This document shows, piece by piece, positions 61,925 to 64,000 of a stretch of 64,000 nt of DNA. Below the pieces are notes generated by a model. It searched no databases. It was given only the letters and a program-made list of their open reading frames with translations, and was not told where the DNA came from. A program made the position numbers and the translations under genes. Source of the stretch: Candidatus Neomarinimicrobiota bacterium. Lineage in GTDB: Bacteria; Fidelibacterota; SORT01. The stretch spans positions 1-64,000 of the forward strand of contig JACZTG010000010.1 in the NCBI GenBank assembly GCA_022573815.1, given 5' to 3'. Every line of letters begins with the position of its first letter. The stretch's first letter is position 1.

Positions 61925-62662
61925 ATGTCAGTGATTCCATACGCAGATAAAGAGAAAGCTCCGCTTGAGAAAAAGGAAGCCGTTCAGCGAATGTTCGACA
62001 ATATCGCAGGCCGATACGACCTGATGAATGATATTATGACAGCAGGTTTCCACCGGAGATGGAAAACGCTTGCGGCGCGCGAAGTTTGCCGGGAAGGAGC
62101 AAACCGTGTGTTGGATATCGCATGTGGGACAGGAGACATTGGATTTTTGGTAGAAAAATATGGCGTAAAAGAGATATATTCCGCTGATTTGTCAATCGAG
62201 ATGCTGAAAGAAGCAAAAAAGAAAGCAGAGAAAAGAAACCGGTCGGAGCGGTTTTCATTCGGCAGAATGGATGCACTGAAATTGCCGTTCCGTGATGAGA
62301 CATTTGATTCGGTGATAACGGGATTTTCTTTGAGAAATGTAGATGGCATCGCTGAAATGTTCGGCGAAGTCCATAGAGTTTTAAGGAATGGAGGAAAGTT
62401 TGCCTCTCTCGAAATAACACCTATGAAATCTTCATTGTTCAGCAAGATGTTCGCTGTTTATTTTAAAAAAATAGTTCCATTTGTGGGAGGATTAATAACG
62501 GGAGATAAAAAGGCATATGATTATCTCCCCGAGTCGGTAGCAAATGTGCCGGATGCAGACAGAGTAGCGGTGATGATGGAAGAAGCCGGATTTACATCTG
62601 TTACCGTGAAACGAATGGGGATGGGAACAGTGGCTCTTGTCTCAGGCAAAAAAGGCATTTAG
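61925..62662 (+). CDS. ubiE: Demethylmenaquinone/ubiquinone C-methyltransferase (UbiE/MenG)
   Basis: A 245-residue SAM-dependent methyltransferase. AVQRMFDNIAGRYDLMNDIMTAGFHRRWK is the UbiE signature, VLDIACGTGDIGF is the SAM loop, and SFSLRNVDGIAEMFGEVHRVLRNGG completes the fold. In an FCB-type organism it most likely finishes menaquinone. AAGG precedes the ATG. It stands between the polymerase-like gene and rnr. Confidence 0.94.
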   Translation: MSVIPYADKEKAPLEKKEAVQRMFDNIAGRYDLMNDIMTAGFHRRWKTLAAREVCREGANRVLDIACGTGDIGFLVEKYGVKEIYSADLSIEMLKEAKKKAEKRNRSERFSFGRMDALKLPFRDETFDSVITGFSLRNVDGIAEMFGEVHRVLRNGGKFASLEITPMKSSLFSKMFAVYFKKIVPFVGGLITGDKKAYDYLPESVANVPDADRVAVMMEEAGFTSVTVKRMGMGTVALVSGKKGI

Positions 62663-62756
62663 TGACAACACATTTTTTAACAGCCGATTGGTAAAAAATA
62701 GTATATTAGTAAGTCAGAATCGCTCTTAAACCCTCTAAACATTGAATTTATCGGAA

Positions 62757-62785
62757 TTGCACTTCCCATCTGCTTGCGGTATATT
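62757..62785 (+). promoter_or_regulatory. Promoter of rnr
   Basis: TTGCAC (62757-62762), a 17-bp spacer and TATATT (62780-62785), about 35 bp before the TTG start. Confidence 0.5.
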
Positions 62786-62819
62786 TATTAGTTATACTAA
62801 AATAAGGATTAATATATAG

Positions 62820-64000
62820 TTGGCTCAATTAGCAGATAGAATAGTCGCTTTCGTTGAAAAGAAGGCAGGAAAAAGATTTAAACAGAAGGATATCGCCCGT
62901 GCTATGGGAGTAAATTCCAATGAATATGTGCGATTTAAAAGGCTCCTTAATTCTCTGGAAAGAACAGGTAAGATTCATAAACATCCGAAATCTCGTTATT
63001 CCTCAATACTAAATACCCGAACATTAGAAGGTATTCTTTCCGTTACGATGAAAGGGTTCGGATTTGTAGTTACCGGAGAGGAATTGGATGTATACGTCTC
63101 CGCAGATGATATGGGCGGCGCGCTCGGAGGTGATGTAGTGAGCGTTGAGATTACTTCCCGCAGGCAGTTCGGCCCAAATCCTGAGGGGAAAGTCACCAAA
63201 ATTATTGAGAGAAAAAGAACCCAAATTGTCGGTACACTGAAAGAACAAAATGGTCGTTTCGTTCTTGTACCCGATGAAAGAGCATTAAAGACAAACCTTC
63301 CCGTGAGTCAAGGCAAAGAGAAAAACGGTAAACCGGGACAAAAAGCTGTTGCCCGTCTCATATCTGATACCGAATCCGAAGTCAATGTTGTTGAAATAAT
63401 TAAAATTATCGGCTTTCCCGACGAACCGGGCACGGATTTCGAATCCATTTGCGCTACATATAATTTAAGTAAAACTTTTCCGAAAAAAGTTATGTCCGAG
63501 TCGGATTCTCTAAGTGATGGAATAACAATGGATGAGATAAAAAACCGCCTTGACCTGAGAGATTTAGATTGTTTTACCATTGATCCGATTGAAGCGAAGG
63601 ATTTCGACGACGCAATGTCGATTGAACTGTTGGATAACGGTAATTTTAAAATTGGTATTCATATTGCGGATGTGAGTCATTACGTCAAGGAAGGCACAGC
63701 GCTCGACAATGAAGCATTTAATAGAGCTACAAGCGTTTACCTTATTGATCATGTGATACCAATGCTTCCCGAGCGAATTTCAAATGACTTGTGCAGTCTT
63801 CGACCTAATGAGGAAAGATACGCATTTTCAGTATTATTAGAGATAACGAGTAAGGGGGAAGTAAAGAATTATAATATCACTCCATCGATTATAAAATCGA
63901 AACATCGTTTTGCGTATCATGAAGTTCAGGAGATTCTTGACGAAGGCAAGGGAAAATATTTTGAAGAACTCAATAGGATGAATAAGATCGCAAAAACTTT
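62820..64000 (+). CDS. rnr: Ribonuclease R (5' part)
   Basis: 393 codons are present before the window ends. TTG at 62820, with AAGGA about 10 nt upstream, starts LADRIVAFVEKK. A winged-helix-like N-terminal domain (~15-55) and cold-shock domains (GILSVTMKGFGFVV...) follow. The RNB catalytic core begins at about 235 with TIDPIEAKDFDDAMSIE, whose Asp residues bind magnesium; HIADVSHYVKEG and MLPERISNDLCSLRP are conserved. RNase R degrades structured RNA 3' to 5' and cooperates with SmpB/tmRNA, whose SmpB is encoded at 13096. The C-terminal S1 domain is outside the window. Confidence 0.93.
   Translation, partial: MAQLADRIVAFVEKKAGKRFKQKDIARAMGVNSNEYVRFKRLLNSLERTGKIHKHPKSRYSSILNTRTLEGILSVTMKGFGFVVTGEELDVYVSADDMGGALGGDVVSVEITSRRQFGPNPEGKVTKIIERKRTQIVGTLKEQNGRFVLVPDERALKTNLPVSQGKEKNGKPGQKAVARLISDTESEVNVVEIIKIIGFPDEPGTDFESICATYNLSKTFPKKVMSESDSLSDGITMDEIKNRLDLRDLDCFTIDPIEAKDFDDAMSIELLDNGNFKIGIHIADVSHYVKEGTALDNEAFNRATSVYLIDHVIPMLPERISNDLCSLRPNEERYAFSVLLEITSKGEVKNYNITPSIIKSKHRFAYHEVQEILDEGKGKYFEELNRMNKIAKT

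Overview
The window is 64 kb of chromosome from a diderm bacterium that looks like a member of the Fibrobacterota-Chlorobiota-Bacteroidota (FCB) assemblage, most plausibly a Marinimicrobia/SAR406-like lineage. This is inferred from gene content, since no rRNA is present. The pointers are: C-terminal type IX-secretion (T9SS) sorting domains on two secreted proteins, a GWxTD-domain protein, a PorV-like outer-membrane barrel, a short RpoD of the kind common in that group, several DNRLRE/TPR/DUF4097-like lipoproteins, and heptose-LPS genes (rfaE1, hldD). Composition is AT-rich and coding density is high. TTG starts are common. Recurrent promoter-like pairs follow TTGACA/TTGCAT-like, 16-18 bp, TATAAT/TAAATT-like spacing.

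Layout. 1-2.7 kb: the tail of a T9SS cargo gene, a decayed signal-peptide ORF, and an AT-rich reverse transcriptase gene with a hairpin-rich leader. 2.7-10.5 kb: rpoD, a cold-shock gene, two exported hydrolases, small zinc-ribbon proteins of unknown function, and a nadA/nth/fthC operon. 10.7-13.6 kb: smpB-tyrS-alkaline phosphatase on the minus strand. 13.8-20.2 kb: a T9SS beta-propeller protein, then STAS, M3-like peptidase, HDAC-like deacetylase and pcm, then PspC-type membrane proteins. 20.4-31 kb: gpmI-rfaE1, a propeller protein, the GWxTD protein, a DapA-family lyase and an IPMDH/IDH-family dehydrogenase, facing a fused 2-oxoacid dehydrogenase E1 gene. 31-37.9 kb: RNase H, leuD, thiolase, hydroxyacyl-CoA dehydrogenase, nucleotidyltransferase, deoxynucleoside kinase, purN-purH. 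38-43.3 kb: the rod-shape cluster mreB-mreC-mreD-mrdA-rodA. 43.4-48.8 kb: envelope proteins (CpoB-like TPR, lone starch-synthase N-domain, DNRLRE lipoprotein, PorV-like barrel, TPR lipoprotein). 48.8-51 kb: rpiB-glyA-nrdR.

51.06-52.3 kb: tRNA-Ala(GGC) followed by a 1.17-kb insertion that ends in a 49-bp near-perfect copy of the 3' part of that tRNA. The insert carries a small DUF5678-like ORF and a frame-disrupted retropepsin/SEC-C gene, and no integrase. 52.4-64 kb: a DUF4097-like protein, hldD, a CcmH-like protein, tRNA-Ser, GNAT, DUF1330, an M20 dipeptidase lipoprotein, the pyrR-pyrB-pyrC operon with a recognisable PyrR attenuator, a Y-family polymerase that has lost its catalytic carboxylates, ubiE/menG, and the 5' part of RNase R.

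Most of the window is ordinary housekeeping. The accessory points are the reverse transcriptase with structured leader, the mini-island in tRNA-Ala, the dead Y-family polymerase, the small zinc-ribbon cluster and the orphan starch-synthase domain.
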